This document shows, piece after piece, positions 1 through 7,988 of a stretch of 11,947 bases of DNA. Position numbers and translations under genes: made by a program. The DNA comes from an uncultured Tissierellia bacterium (lineage in GTDB: Bacteria; Bacillota; Clostridia; Tissierellales; Peptoniphilaceae). The stretch lies in contig CABTYV010000041.1 in NCBI GenBank assembly GCA_902489145.1, forward strand, positions 1-11,947. Direction: 5' to 3'. Positions within the stretch are counted from its first letter, which is position 1. Every line of letters begins with the position of its first letter. Below the pieces are notes generated by a model. That model saw only the letters and a list, made by a program, of their open reading frames with translations, was not told where the DNA came from and made no database searches.

Positions 1-1682
1 AAGAGAAGGGTTGGTTGATCAAAGGCGAGCGCCGGATGGCTCGAAGGCCCCCTCCAAAAGCGGCAGCCGATCCTAAAAAGCGGCTCAATTCGGAGCAGGA
101 AGCTATTTATCAGGAGATTTTAAAGGAAACCGGGACCTATCTGATCTGTGGAGTGACGGGGTCAGGCAAGACAGAGATTTACCTTCAATTGGTGGAGGAG
201 GCCTTAGACCGAGGGAAAGAAGCCATCATCTTGGTGCCGGAAATTTCCCTCACGCCTCAGACAATCGCGCGCTTCGAGGGACGCTTTGGCCGGCAGGTAG
301 CCATGCTCCATTCCCGCCTTTCGACGGCGGAGCGCTATGAAGAATGGGAGAAAATCCGAACCGGAGAGGCTCGAATCGCCGTGGGCGCTCGGTCGGCCAT
401 TTTCGCCCCTTTTCAAAACCTGGGCCTGATCGTGATTGATGAGGAGCATGAAAGCTCGTACGTATCGGAGCAAGCCCCCAAGTATCACGTGTATGACGTG
501 GCCCGTTTCCGATCGCAATACCATGACTGCTCTTTGGTGCTCGGATCGGCTACGCCTTCCATGGAGCGCCTCTATGAGGCGGATCAGGGCCTGATCCATC
601 GCCTGGATTTGAAGGAGCGGGTCGGGCAACGGCCCATGCCGACGGTTGAAATTGTGGATATGCGGGAAGAGCTGAAGGCCAACAACCGGACCATGTTTTC
701 CCGGGCTCTCTACCAGGCGATTTCGGAAGCGCTTTCGAAAAAAGAGCAGGTAATCCTTTTTTTAAATAAACGGGGACACACCTCCTTTGTCTTCTGCCGG
801 ACCTGCGGTTATACCTATCGCTGCGATGCCTGCGACGTAGCCCTCACCTATCATAAAGGGCGGGACCGTCTGATCTGCCATTATTGCGGTAGGAGCAAAC
901 GCAAGCGCTCGACTTGCCCCAATTGCGGGAGCCAGTCGATTAAGGAGTTTGGTGCCGGGACGGAGCAATTAGAGGAGGAGGCCCAGCGACTTTTCCCAGA
1001 GGCCCGAATCCGCCGGGCGGATGCAGATACCATGACCCAAAAGGGAGCTTATGACACGCTTTACCGGGAGATGCGAACCGGCCAGGTGGATCTGCTCCTG
1101 GGGACCCAGATGATTGCCAAGGGATTTGACTTTCCCAATGTGACCGTGGTCGGGGTCATGGCGGCAGATATCAGTCTCAATTTTCCCGACATCCGTGCCA
1201 GTGAGCGCACCTTTCAGCTCTTAACCCAGGTGGCGGGCCGCGCTGGACGGGGAGAGCGACCAGGGCGGGTCTTTATTCAAACCTATAAGGCGGATCACCC
1301 AGCGATCGTGGCGGCGGCCCAAAATGACGTCGATGGCTTCTACCGCTGGGAGCTCTCGCAGCGCCAACGCGAAGCCTATCCGCCCTTCACGCATACGCTC
1401 TATATCCGTCTTTCAGGCGGGGACCGGGCGCGGACCCTACAGGAGGCCCAGAAGCTTCGGGCGTTTGTAGAGGAGCATAAAAAGGAGGCTGGTGCATGGA
1501 AGCTAGAGGGACCGACGCCTTCGGTTATTGAAAGAATGGACCGGCAGTACCGTTTTGGCCTGATCGTGCGCAGTGAAAATCTTTCGACGATTCGAGGGGT
1601 GGGCCAGGCCGTGATGGAGCATTTTCCGGGGAGTCAGGCGGTCCGCGTAGCCGTGATGATCGATCCCATTTCTATTTTTTAG
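1..1682 (+). CDS. priA: Primosomal protein N' (replication restart helicase PriA), 5'-truncated by the window edge
   Basis: PriA is a 3'-to-5' superfamily 2 DNA helicase that recognises stalled or collapsed replication forks and reloads the replicative helicase. The reading frame is open to the left edge (codons in phase from base 3), so the TTG at 15 is unlikely to be the true start. About 559 residues are visible against roughly 730-800 in the family, and the missing part is the N-terminal DNA-binding and winged-helix region. Visible motifs are Walker A GVTGSGKT (bases 150-173), the DEEH box (438-449), the GSATPS motif, a zinc-binding segment with eight cysteines in four CxxC pairs (795-926), and the C-terminal helicase motifs GTQMIAKGFDFPNV and QVAGRAGRGERPG. 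The C-terminal domain looks complete and ends at a TAG stop. The gene is followed after 30 bases by def, as in Bacillus. Identification is secure; only the 5' part is missing. Confidence 0.97.
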   Translation, partial: EKGWLIKGERRMARRPPPKAAADPKKRLNSEQEAIYQEILKETGTYLICGVTGSGKTEIYLQLVEEALDRGKEAIILVPEISLTPQTIARFEGRFGRQVAMLHSRLSTAERYEEWEKIRTGEARIAVGARSAIFAPFQNLGLIVIDEEHESSYVSEQAPKYHVYDVARFRSQYHDCSLVLGSATPSMERLYEADQGLIHRLDLKERVGQRPMPTVEIVDMREELKANNRTMFSRALYQAISEALSKKEQVILFLNKRGHTSFVFCRTCGYTYRCDACDVALTYHKGRDRLICHYCGRSKRKRSTCPNCGSQSIKEFGAGTEQLEEEAQRLFPEARIRRADADTMTQKGAYDTLYREMRTGQVDLLLGTQMIAKGFDFPNVTVVGVMAADISLNFPDIRASERTFQLLTQVAGRAGRGERPGRVFIQTYKADHPAIVAAAQNDVDGFYRWELSQRQREAYPPFTHTLYIRLSGGDRARTLQEAQKLRAFVEEHKKEAGAWKLEGPTPSVIERMDRQYRFGLIVRSENLSTIRGVGQAVMEHFPGSQAVRVAVMIDPISIF

Positions 1683-1712
1683 CAGCAGCGTGATCAAGAG
1701 AAAGGAGCCATG

Positions 1713-2321
1713 ATGGCAAGATTCCAGCTTCGTTTTGAGGGGGATCCAATTTTACGGAAGAAGGCACGCCCCGTAACGAAAATCGATGATAAAATTCGAA
1801 AGACCTTAGACGATATGGTGGAAACCATGCGCCAGGAGTCAGGCATTGGCCTGGCTGCCCCCCAGATCGGCCGTTTGCGCCGGATGGTCGTCATAGATGT
1901 GGGAGACGGAGTCTATCAGATGATCAATCCAGAGCTTCAGGGGGCTTCAGAAGAGATGGAGGAGGACATCGAGGGCTGTCTATCCTTGCTTCATTTTAAC
2001 GGGACGGTCAACAGGCCCAAATGGGTAGAGCTTTCCTATCTCGATCGGCAAGGTGAAAAAAAGGAACTGCGGGCGGAAGGGCTTTTCGCGCGCTGTATCT
2101 GTCATGAGCTGGATCACCTGGACGGCATCCTCTTCCGGGACCGGGTCATTCGAGAAATATCGCTGGACCATCCAAGCCCGGAGGACCTGGCCTATATCCA
2201 GTCCCATTGCCCTCATAAAGAGGAGGGGGAGGAGGCGGAGACGGATGGCTCCGAAGGCGGGGAGGAAGGGCAAGCGCCTGCTTCCGAAAATAGGGACGAA
2301 CAGGAGGAGGCACTTTCGTGA
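1713..2321 (+). CDS. def: Peptide deformylase with acidic C-terminal tail
   Basis: This metalloenzyme removes the N-formyl group from the initiator methionine of nascent chains at the ribosome exit. All three family motifs are present: GIGLAAPQ (residues 44-51), EGCLS (87-91, Cys is a metal ligand) and HELDH (131-135, two His ligands and the catalytic Glu). Two ATG codons stand in tandem at 1710 and 1713. The AAAGGAG box at 1701-1707 lies only 2 bases before the first but 5 before the second, so I chose 1713 (202 residues). The catalytic core ends near residue 165. It is followed by a tail of about 33 residues rich in Glu, Asp and Gly (14 acidic residues), which is not part of the usual fold and has unknown function. 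The stop overlaps the GTG start of fmt by 4 bases (GTGA), suggesting translational coupling of the deformylase with the formyltransferase. Confidence 0.96.
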   Translation: MARFQLRFEGDPILRKKARPVTKIDDKIRKTLDDMVETMRQESGIGLAAPQIGRLRRMVVIDVGDGVYQMINPELQGASEEMEEDIEGCLSLLHFNGTVNRPKWVELSYLDRQGEKKELRAEGLFARCICHELDHLDGILFRDRVIREISLDHPSPEDLAYIQSHCPHKEEGEEAETDGSEGGEEGQAPASENRDEQEEALS

Positions 2322-3259
2322 CGAAACGCTACGTATTTTTCGGTTCCCCAAGCTATGCCCTGCCCTGCCTGGAGGCTTTGATGGGCGAGGAAGGGATAGA
2401 AGTGGGGTTAGTGGTTTCTCAACCTGATAAGCCCCAGGGGCGCAAGCAGGTCCTGACGCCTACGCCGGTAAAAAAGCGAGCCTTGGAGGCCGGTCTGCCC
2501 CTGCTTTGCCCGGAAAACATCAATGCGCCGGAAGCAATCGCTGCTCTGCGCCGGGTGGGCGCGGACGGGGCAGTCGTGATTGCTTACGGGCAGAAGCTGG
2601 GCAAAGAAATTTTAGCTCTTTTTGGGGAATCCATCTTTAACCTCCACGCCTCCCTTTTACCAGCCTACCGGGGAGCTTCGCCGATTCAAGCCGCCCTGCT
2701 GGCCGGAGAGACAGAGACAGGGGTTTCTGCCATGTTGGTGCGCTCGGGGATGGACTCAGGCGAAATTTTGGCCCAGAAAAGGCGAGTGATCGAGCCGGAG
2801 GATGACGGTCTAACGCTGGCAGATAAGCTAGCCAGGGACAGCGCGGCGTTGATGATCGAAGTGCTTCGGGACTATGAAGGCTTTCTAAAAAAGAAGCAGG
2901 TCCAGGATCCGGACCAGGTCAGCTACACAAGGAAAATTACCAGAGCGGATGCCTTCCTGGACTTTCATCAATCCGCAAGGGAGCTGTATAACCAGGTTCG
3001 GGCCCTGGGCGCCTGGCCGGGCGCCCAATTTACCTATGAAGGCAAGACATATAAGGTGCACCAGGCCCAGGCGCTTCCTTCAAAAGTGGCGGCCCCGGCG
3101 GGGACCCTGCTTGCGTTGGGCCCGGAGGGGATTGATATTGCCTGCGGTCAGGGCGTTTTTCGGATATTGCTACTTCAGGAGGCGGGCAAACGGCCCCTGT
3201 CAGCCCGGGATTTTTTAAATGGCCATAGCTGGCAGCTGGGCGCCTGTCTTTGCGCTTAG
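2318..3259 (+). CDS. fmt: Methionyl-tRNA formyltransferase
   Basis: Fmt transfers a formyl group from 10-formyltetrahydrofolate to Met-tRNA(fMet), making the initiator tRNA; Def from the preceding gene later removes the group. The protein is 313 residues, the normal length. The N-terminal formyltransferase domain (about 1-205) has the signature NLHASLLPAYRGASPIQ at 108-124, with catalytic Asn108 and His110, and Asp146 in SGMDSGEI; these fall at the same numbers as in the E. coli enzyme. The C-terminal tRNA-binding domain (about 206-310) contains the expected LYNQVRALGAWPGA stretch. The start is GTG at 2318, supported by a strong AGGAGGAGG at 2302-2310 seven bases upstream. It is followed by rlmN after only 17 bases; the rRNA methyltransferase gene rsmB, often found here in Bacillota, is absent. 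Confidence 0.97.
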   Translation: MTKRYVFFGSPSYALPCLEALMGEEGIEVGLVVSQPDKPQGRKQVLTPTPVKKRALEAGLPLLCPENINAPEAIAALRRVGADGAVVIAYGQKLGKEILALFGESIFNLHASLLPAYRGASPIQAALLAGETETGVSAMLVRSGMDSGEILAQKRRVIEPEDDGLTLADKLARDSAALMIEVLRDYEGFLKKKQVQDPDQVSYTRKITRADAFLDFHQSARELYNQVRALGAWPGAQFTYEGKTYKVHQAQALPSKVAAPAGTLLALGPEGIDIACGQGVFRILLLQEAGKRPLSARDFLNGHSWQLGACLCA

Positions 3260-3276
3260 CCTGGAAAGGAGGGCCA

Positions 3277-4314
3277 ATGGAGCGAGCACTCAATTCAATG
3301 GAAGAAAAGGAATTGATCCAGCTGATGGAGGATTTGGGCGAGCCCCGCTACCGGGCCCGGCAGCTTTTTCATTTTTTCCACAAAGAAAAGCAGGAGGATC
3401 TTAGCCAGGCCAAGCTTCTGCCGGCTGCCCTCCGGGACGCCTTGCAGGCTTATCCCCTCTGCACCGTGAAAGAGGAAGCGGTGCTGGAATCAAAGGATGG
3501 GAGCCGAAAGTTTCTCTTCCGAATGAGGGATCAGACGCTGGTAGAATCGGTCTGGATGCCCTATGCGGACCGGGTTACCGCCTGTATTTCCACCCAGGTG
3601 GGCTGCCGGATGGGCTGCGCCTTTTGCGCTTCTACGAAGGCCCCCTTTGTTCGAAGCCTGGAGGCAGGGGAGATCCTGGGCCAGGTTTATCAGATGGAGC
3701 GATGCACCGCTTCTACCATAGATAATCTGGTGATCATGGGCATTGGAGAGCCCCTCGACAATTACGAAGAGCTGGTTGGCTTTCTTCGCTTGATCACTGC
3801 GAAGGAGGGGAAGCACCTGTCGGCCCGCTCCATTACCCTTTCGACCTGTGGATTGGTCCCAAAGATCCGCGCCCTGGCCCGGGAAGGACTGCCGATCAAC
3901 CTGGCCATTTCCCTGCACGCATCAAGCGATGCAGACCGGCAAAGGACCATGCCCATCGCCAAAAAGTACCGGATAGCGGAAATTCGCGAGGCTTGTCTGG
4001 ATTATTTCCGTCAAACCGGCAGACGGATCTCCCTGGAATATGTTTTAATAGAAGGGATGAATGATCGAAAAAAGGATGTGGACCGCCTGGCGGCGCTCTT
4101 TCGAGGGCCCATGTGGCATATCAATCTACTACCTTTAAATCCCATATCAGAGTTTTCAGGACAGCCTCTTTCGGATCCGGCGATCGAGCGCTTTCGGGCC
4201 TTGTTAGAAAAGCGGGGCTTGACCGTTAGCGTTCGAAGAAAGAGGGGAGCGGATATTGATGCGGCCTGTGGTCAGCTGCGCATTCTCTATCAGGCTTTGG
4301 GAGGAGGACAATGA
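3277..4314 (+). CDS. rlmN: Dual-specificity 23S rRNA (A2503-C2) / tRNA (A37-C2) methyltransferase RlmN
   Basis: RlmN is a radical SAM enzyme that methylates C2 of A2503 in 23S rRNA and of A37 in some tRNAs, affecting the peptidyl transferase centre and decoding fidelity. The 4Fe-4S binding motif CRMGCAFC gives Cys110, Cys114 and Cys117. The two further cysteines needed for the methyl-transfer mechanism are also visible: Cys103 in ACISTQVGC and Cys331 in DIDAACGQL, matching E. coli Cys118 and Cys355. The N-terminal helical domain (RARQLFHFFH) and the GIGEPLDNY and NLAISLHA motifs are typical. An in-frame TTG at 3250 overlaps fmt, but the AAAGGAGGG box at 3265-3273 points to ATG 3277 (345 residues, normal length). 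The TGA stop overlaps the ATG of the phosphatase gene (ATGA). Confidence 0.97.
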   Translation: MERALNSMEEKELIQLMEDLGEPRYRARQLFHFFHKEKQEDLSQAKLLPAALRDALQAYPLCTVKEEAVLESKDGSRKFLFRMRDQTLVESVWMPYADRVTACISTQVGCRMGCAFCASTKAPFVRSLEAGEILGQVYQMERCTASTIDNLVIMGIGEPLDNYEELVGFLRLITAKEGKHLSARSITLSTCGLVPKIRALAREGLPINLAISLHASSDADRQRTMPIAKKYRIAEIREACLDYFRQTGRRISLEYVLIEGMNDRKKDVDRLAALFRGPMWHINLLPLNPISEFSGQPLSDPAIERFRALLEKRGLTVSVRRKRGADIDAACGQLRILYQALGGGQ

Positions 4315-5054
4315 ACACTTACTCAGTGACAGAAAAAGGCCTGGTTCGCGCCAACAACCAGGACGCCTATCTCAATTATTTTTCTCCGCAGTGGGCTCTT
4401 TTTGTCGTTTGTGACGGCATGGGGGGACATCGGGCGGGCGATCAGGCCTCAAAGCTTGCCAGTATCAGCATTCGGGACTTTTTTATCCGGGAAAAGGACC
4501 GGACAGATTATGAAGCTCTACTGCGAGAAGGGGTGGAGGCGGCCAATAAGGCCGTCTATGAGAAGTCCCAGACTGCGGAGGCTTATTATAATATGGGGAC
4601 CACCTTGGTGGCCTGCTTGGTGGTGAAAGGAGTGGCCTATATTGCCCATGTGGGCGACTCGCGCCTCTACCTTTGGCGGCGAGGGGCGCTTCAACAGGTG
4701 ACCGAGGATCACTCGCTGGTGCAGAAATTGGTCAAGCAGGGGCTGATCACGCCGGAGGAAGCCAAAAATCATCCCGACCGGTCCACGCTTACCCGCGCAG
4801 TTGGGACGGAGCCTGGTCTGGAGGTCGAGTCGGACCAATGTGTGCTGGAGGAAGGAGACCGGATCCTGCTCTGCTCGGACGGGCTCACCACCATGCTTAC
4901 GGATGCTGAAATCAAAGCCGTTATGGAAGAATCAGATCGGGCCAGGGAAGCTTGCGAAGCACTGGTCCAGAAAGCCTTGGACCGGGGAGGCCTGGACAAC
5001 ATCACCATCACCCTTTTTGAGTATAGGAGTCAATCATGGACCAAATTTTATTAA
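4311..5054 (+). CDS. prpC: PP2C-family serine/threonine protein phosphatase (Stp/PrpC)
   Basis: This is a cytoplasmic metal-dependent phosphatase that reverses phosphorylation by the PASTA kinase encoded next. It has 247 residues, the usual size for bacterial single-domain PP2C. Motifs run in order: RANNQD (Asp18), VCDGMGGHRAGD (metal-binding Asp35-Gly36), GTTLV (97-101), HVGDSRLYL (Asp116), LTRAVG (160-165), LLCSDGLTTML (Asp190) and GGLDNITI (Asp229). All metal-coordinating acidic residues expected for the family are present, so it should be active. The start at 4311 overlaps the rlmN stop and has GGAGGAGG just before it. Its 3' end overlaps the kinase start by 19 bases, so the two are probably made in a coupled ratio. 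Homologues are called PrpC in Bacillus and Stp in staphylococci and streptococci. Confidence 0.96.
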   Translation: MNTYSVTEKGLVRANNQDAYLNYFSPQWALFVVCDGMGGHRAGDQASKLASISIRDFFIREKDRTDYEALLREGVEAANKAVYEKSQTAEAYYNMGTTLVACLVVKGVAYIAHVGDSRLYLWRRGALQQVTEDHSLVQKLVKQGLITPEEAKNHPDRSTLTRAVGTEPGLEVESDQCVLEEGDRILLCSDGLTTMLTDAEIKAVMEESDRAREACEALVQKALDRGGLDNITITLFEYRSQSWTKFY

Positions 5055-7021
5055 ATGATCGCTATCAAATTTTGCAAAGAATTGGGATTGGCGGCATGGC
5101 CTATGTCTATGAGGCGGAGGATACCCTGCTCAAAAGACGGGTGGCGGTCAAAATCCTCAAGCAGCAATATACGGAGGATGCCGAATTTGTGCGGAAATTC
5201 GAGAATGAAGCGCTGTCCGCCGCTTCGCTCAGTCATCCGCACATTGTAAATATTTACGATGTCGGCAGTCAGGTCTACCAGGACCGGCAAATTCACTTTA
5301 TCGTCATGGAACTGATCGAAGGCTCGACGCTAAAAGAAGCCATCCAGGCCCAGGGCAAGATGGACTCCTCCGTGGTGGCCCGGATTGGGGGGCAGATCGC
5401 GGAGGCGCTCCAATGCGCCCACGATCACAATATTATTCACCGTGATATTAAACCGGCCAATATTTTGATCATGAAATCGGGCGACATCAAGGTAGCAGAT
5501 TTTGGCATTGCACGGATCAGCTCTTCTTCCACCGTTACCTATACCAATTCCATCCTGGGCACGGTCCACTATATTTCGCCGGAGCAGGCCAAGGGCCGTT
5601 TTACGGATTACAAGTCGGATATCTATTCTCTTGGCGTGGTGATGTACGAAATGGCCACTGGCCAGGTGCCCTTTGACGCGGATAATTCGGTCGGCATTGC
5701 GATCAAACACATTCAGCAGGCGCCGATTCCGCCCCGGGAGCTAAACGAAGATCTGGCGCCTGGTCTGGAGGCGATTATTCTGAAATGTATGGAAAAGAAT
5801 CCCGCCGACCGCTATGCACAGGCATCAGATTTGGTCTATGACTTGAAGCATTATTCGCAGCTGAGCCGTGACGATACCGTCGTTCTCTCGCCGGCCGAGG
5901 GCGCGGCGAAGGGGGGGAAGCGAAAAAAGGCATCCGCCGACGCAGAAAGTCAGCCGGCGGTGTATGACAGTCGCCCCTACCAGGAGGAGGAAGAGGAAGA
6001 CAAGGCCCATTTCCCCTGGTTCCCCCTTCTTTTGCTGGGCGTCGCCCTGGCCACCGTCCTGCTGGTGGTCTCCATTTTGGGTAGTCAAAATGCCGATCGG
6101 CTCAATGCCAGCCAAACTAAGGTGCCTCCCGTAATCAACCTGAAGGAGGAGGAGGCGCTTCGCCTGCTTCGTGAACGTCACCTTCAGGGCAAGGTGGTAG
6201 AGCGGATCTATGATGACAATGCGGATGCGGGCCTGGTTTTGGAGCAATCGATCAAGTCAGGCACGCCCGTCGACAAAAATACGGTGATTAACCTCAAGGT
6301 GAGCCAGGGAAAAAATAAAATTGCCCTGATGGATCTGCAAAATAAAACCCAGGAGGAAGCAGTGGAAGCCTTGACTGCAGCGGGCTTTCAGGTTGGACAA
6401 AGTCTTTCCGAGTACTCGGAGACGGTCCCCAAGGACCGGGTGATACGGACGGATCCAGCAGCCGGTTCGCGTATGGAGGAAGGCGGCCGGGTGAGCCTGA
6501 TCATTTCCAAGGGACCCGAGGAGGAGGCCGTGATCATGCCGGTCTTGATCGGAGCCGATCAAAAGGAAGGACAGGACCGCCTGCGGGAGGCCAAGCTTGA
6601 AGTGGGCAAGATTAAGACCAAGGCCAGCCACTATGACTCAGGGATCATTATCGAGCAATCGATCCGGGCGGGCGAACACATCAAGGCAGGCACCCAGGTA
6701 GATCTGGTCATCTCATCCGGGCCGGAGGCATCCACTGGTCCCAACCTGGTGGATTATACCCTTCGCATCTTCCCGCCGGAAAATAAGGACCGCTTCCGAT
6801 TGGAGATTTTCGACTACAACAAGTCCCAGACCAAGCCCATTCATAGCGTCTTATTACGAAGTGCCGATGCCAATTCCTCCGGCTACATCCCGGTCCATGT
6901 TAGGGCCGATGCTGAGGCGGATTTGCGCATCTTCTATGATAAAAAGCCGGCAGAAACGAGCGAAAACAGTCAATCAGAAGAGGGACAGAGCGGCCAGGAG
7001 GAGATCCGGCCTGCTCATTAA
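5036..7021 (+). CDS. prkC: Membrane Ser/Thr protein kinase with PASTA domains (PrkC/Stk1/PknB type)
   Basis: This transmembrane sensor kinase couples cell-wall state (muropeptides, lipid II) to phosphorylation of cytoplasmic targets. The 661 residues divide into a kinase domain (about 8-272), a juxtamembrane linker rich in charged residues, one transmembrane helix (about 327-348), three extracellular PASTA repeats (about 363-425, 429-494 and 499-563), and a C-terminal beta-rich region (about 567-637) in the position of the Ig-like domain of B. subtilis PrkC, ending in a short polar and acidic tail. Key kinase residues are visible: glycine loop GIGGMAYVY, Lys39, HRDIKPAN (Asp137), DFG 155-157, and an activation loop with Thr166, Thr168, Thr170 and GTVHYISPEQA. 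The AGGAG at 5025-5029 is well spaced for the ATG at 5036. It forms a kinase-phosphatase pair with the upstream gene and is followed by rsgA after 15 bases. Confidence 0.97.
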   Translation: MDQILLNDRYQILQRIGIGGMAYVYEAEDTLLKRRVAVKILKQQYTEDAEFVRKFENEALSAASLSHPHIVNIYDVGSQVYQDRQIHFIVMELIEGSTLKEAIQAQGKMDSSVVARIGGQIAEALQCAHDHNIIHRDIKPANILIMKSGDIKVADFGIARISSSSTVTYTNSILGTVHYISPEQAKGRFTDYKSDIYSLGVVMYEMATGQVPFDADNSVGIAIKHIQQAPIPPRELNEDLAPGLEAIILKCMEKNPADRYAQASDLVYDLKHYSQLSRDDTVVLSPAEGAAKGGKRKKASADAESQPAVYDSRPYQEEEEEDKAHFPWFPLLLLGVALATVLLVVSILGSQNADRLNASQTKVPPVINLKEEEALRLLRERHLQGKVVERIYDDNADAGLVLEQSIKSGTPVDKNTVINLKVSQGKNKIALMDLQNKTQEEAVEALTAAGFQVGQSLSEYSETVPKDRVIRTDPAAGSRMEEGGRVSLIISKGPEEEAVIMPVLIGADQKEGQDRLREAKLEVGKIKTKASHYDSGIIIEQSIRAGEHIKAGTQVDLVISSGPEASTGPNLVDYTLRIFPPENKDRFRLEIFDYNKSQTKPIHSVLLRSADANSSGYIPVHVRADAEADLRIFYDKKPAETSENSQSEEGQSGQEEIRPAH

Positions 7022-7036
7022 AAAGAAAGGGGGCCT

Positions 7037-7942
7037 ATGGACCAAGTGGATTGGACGGGACGAGGGCATATCATCGCCTCTGAAAAAGATCTCTATTTCG
7101 TTTCTTGTCTCAAGAATGGCCAGGAACTGTGCCTGCCCTGTAAGGGAAAGGGCGTTTTTCGGGCCCGGGCCCAGCGCCCCGTGGTAGGCGATTTTGTGGA
7201 CGTCTCTCTGCGGGCGGACAGCTCGGTGGGTACGATTCTCTGCCTACATGAACGAAAAAACCTGCTCAATCGACCGCCGGTGGCCAATGTGGACCAGGTT
7301 TTATTGGTCCAGACTTTGGTCGAGCCGGCGCTGTCCGCCTTAGCTTTGGATAAAATGCTGGCCTCGATTGAGCAGAAGCACCTGCCTCTGCTCCTCTGTT
7401 TTAATAAGCTGGATCGGTCCCCGGAAGGGGCCCTCACCGAGTGGATGGCCCTCTACCGGAGGATCGGCTATCCCTGCTTTCAAACCGATGCGCTGCAGGG
7501 AACAGGGGTGGAGGAGCTGTGCCATAGGTTAACCGGCAAGATTACCGCTGTGGCGGGTCCTTCCGGGGCAGGCAAGTCATCGCTGATTCGAAAGATGACT
7601 GGGGCAGCCATTGAAGTGGGGCGTCTGGCGTCCAAGACGGGACGCGGCAGACAAACGACCCGGCAGATCCGCCTCTATGACCTGGGGCAGGCCTCGTACA
7701 TCTTTGATACACCCGGCTTCTCCAGTCTGGAACTGGAAAGTGAGGAGAGTCTGCAGATGGTCGGCGCTTGGTTTCCCGAGATTCGCACTCGTGCAGATCA
7801 ATGTCGATTCCGAAACTGCCTCCACCGAAACGAACCGGCCTGCCGCATCAAAGAAGCCCTGGCAGCGGGGGAAATTGCCCCGACTCGTTACGCCTCCTAC
7901 CTCCGCCTGTTAGAGGAGATGGAGCAGCGACGCAGCTACTAG
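7037..7942 (+). CDS. rsgA: Ribosome small-subunit maturation GTPase RsgA (CpgA/YjeQ)
   Basis: RsgA is a circularly permuted GTPase that checks the decoding centre of the 30S subunit late in assembly and releases on GTP hydrolysis. The 301 residues show an N-terminal OB-fold (about 1-70), then GTPase motifs in permuted order: G4 NKLD (123-126), G1/P-loop GPSGAGKSS (174-182), G2 RGRQTT (203-208) and G3 DTPG (224-227). A C-terminal zinc finger follows (Cys256, Cys261, His263, Cys269). In G2 the residue usually written as His in GRHTT or GKHTT is Gln206 here. GAAAGGGGG at 7025-7033 precedes the ATG by 3 bases. In B. subtilis the orthologue is a substrate of PrkC, which fits its place just after the kinase gene, though that link is inferred here from the family. 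Confidence 0.96.
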   Translation: MDQVDWTGRGHIIASEKDLYFVSCLKNGQELCLPCKGKGVFRARAQRPVVGDFVDVSLRADSSVGTILCLHERKNLLNRPPVANVDQVLLVQTLVEPALSALALDKMLASIEQKHLPLLLCFNKLDRSPEGALTEWMALYRRIGYPCFQTDALQGTGVEELCHRLTGKITAVAGPSGAGKSSLIRKMTGAAIEVGRLASKTGRGRQTTRQIRLYDLGQASYIFDTPGFSSLELESEESLQMVGAWFPEIRTRADQCRFRNCLHRNEPACRIKEALAAGEIAPTRYASYLRLLEEMEQRRSY

Positions 7943-7988
7943 ACGGAAGGGGAGATGGGCCCTTTGTGGTCCTGGGAAAGGAAGAGTT

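Noticed and set aside
15..17. TTG at 15 as the start of a short PriA
   Set aside because: The frame is open to the left edge and the protein lacks the N-terminal third of PriA, so the true start lies before the window.
204..629. Minus-strand open frame of 141 codons inside priA
   Set aside because: It lies opposite the conserved helicase motifs of PriA and has no family features or start signals.
5825..6247. Minus-strand open frame of 140 codons inside the PASTA kinase gene
   Set aside because: It is a shadow of the kinase coding sequence; the biased composition comes from the complementary strand of the linker and membrane segment.
7961..7981. Hairpin CCTTT/AAAGG before rpe as a riboswitch or terminator
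   Set aside because: Only 5 pairs with an 11-base loop and no T-run; it might touch the rpe SD box, but the structure is too weak to claim.
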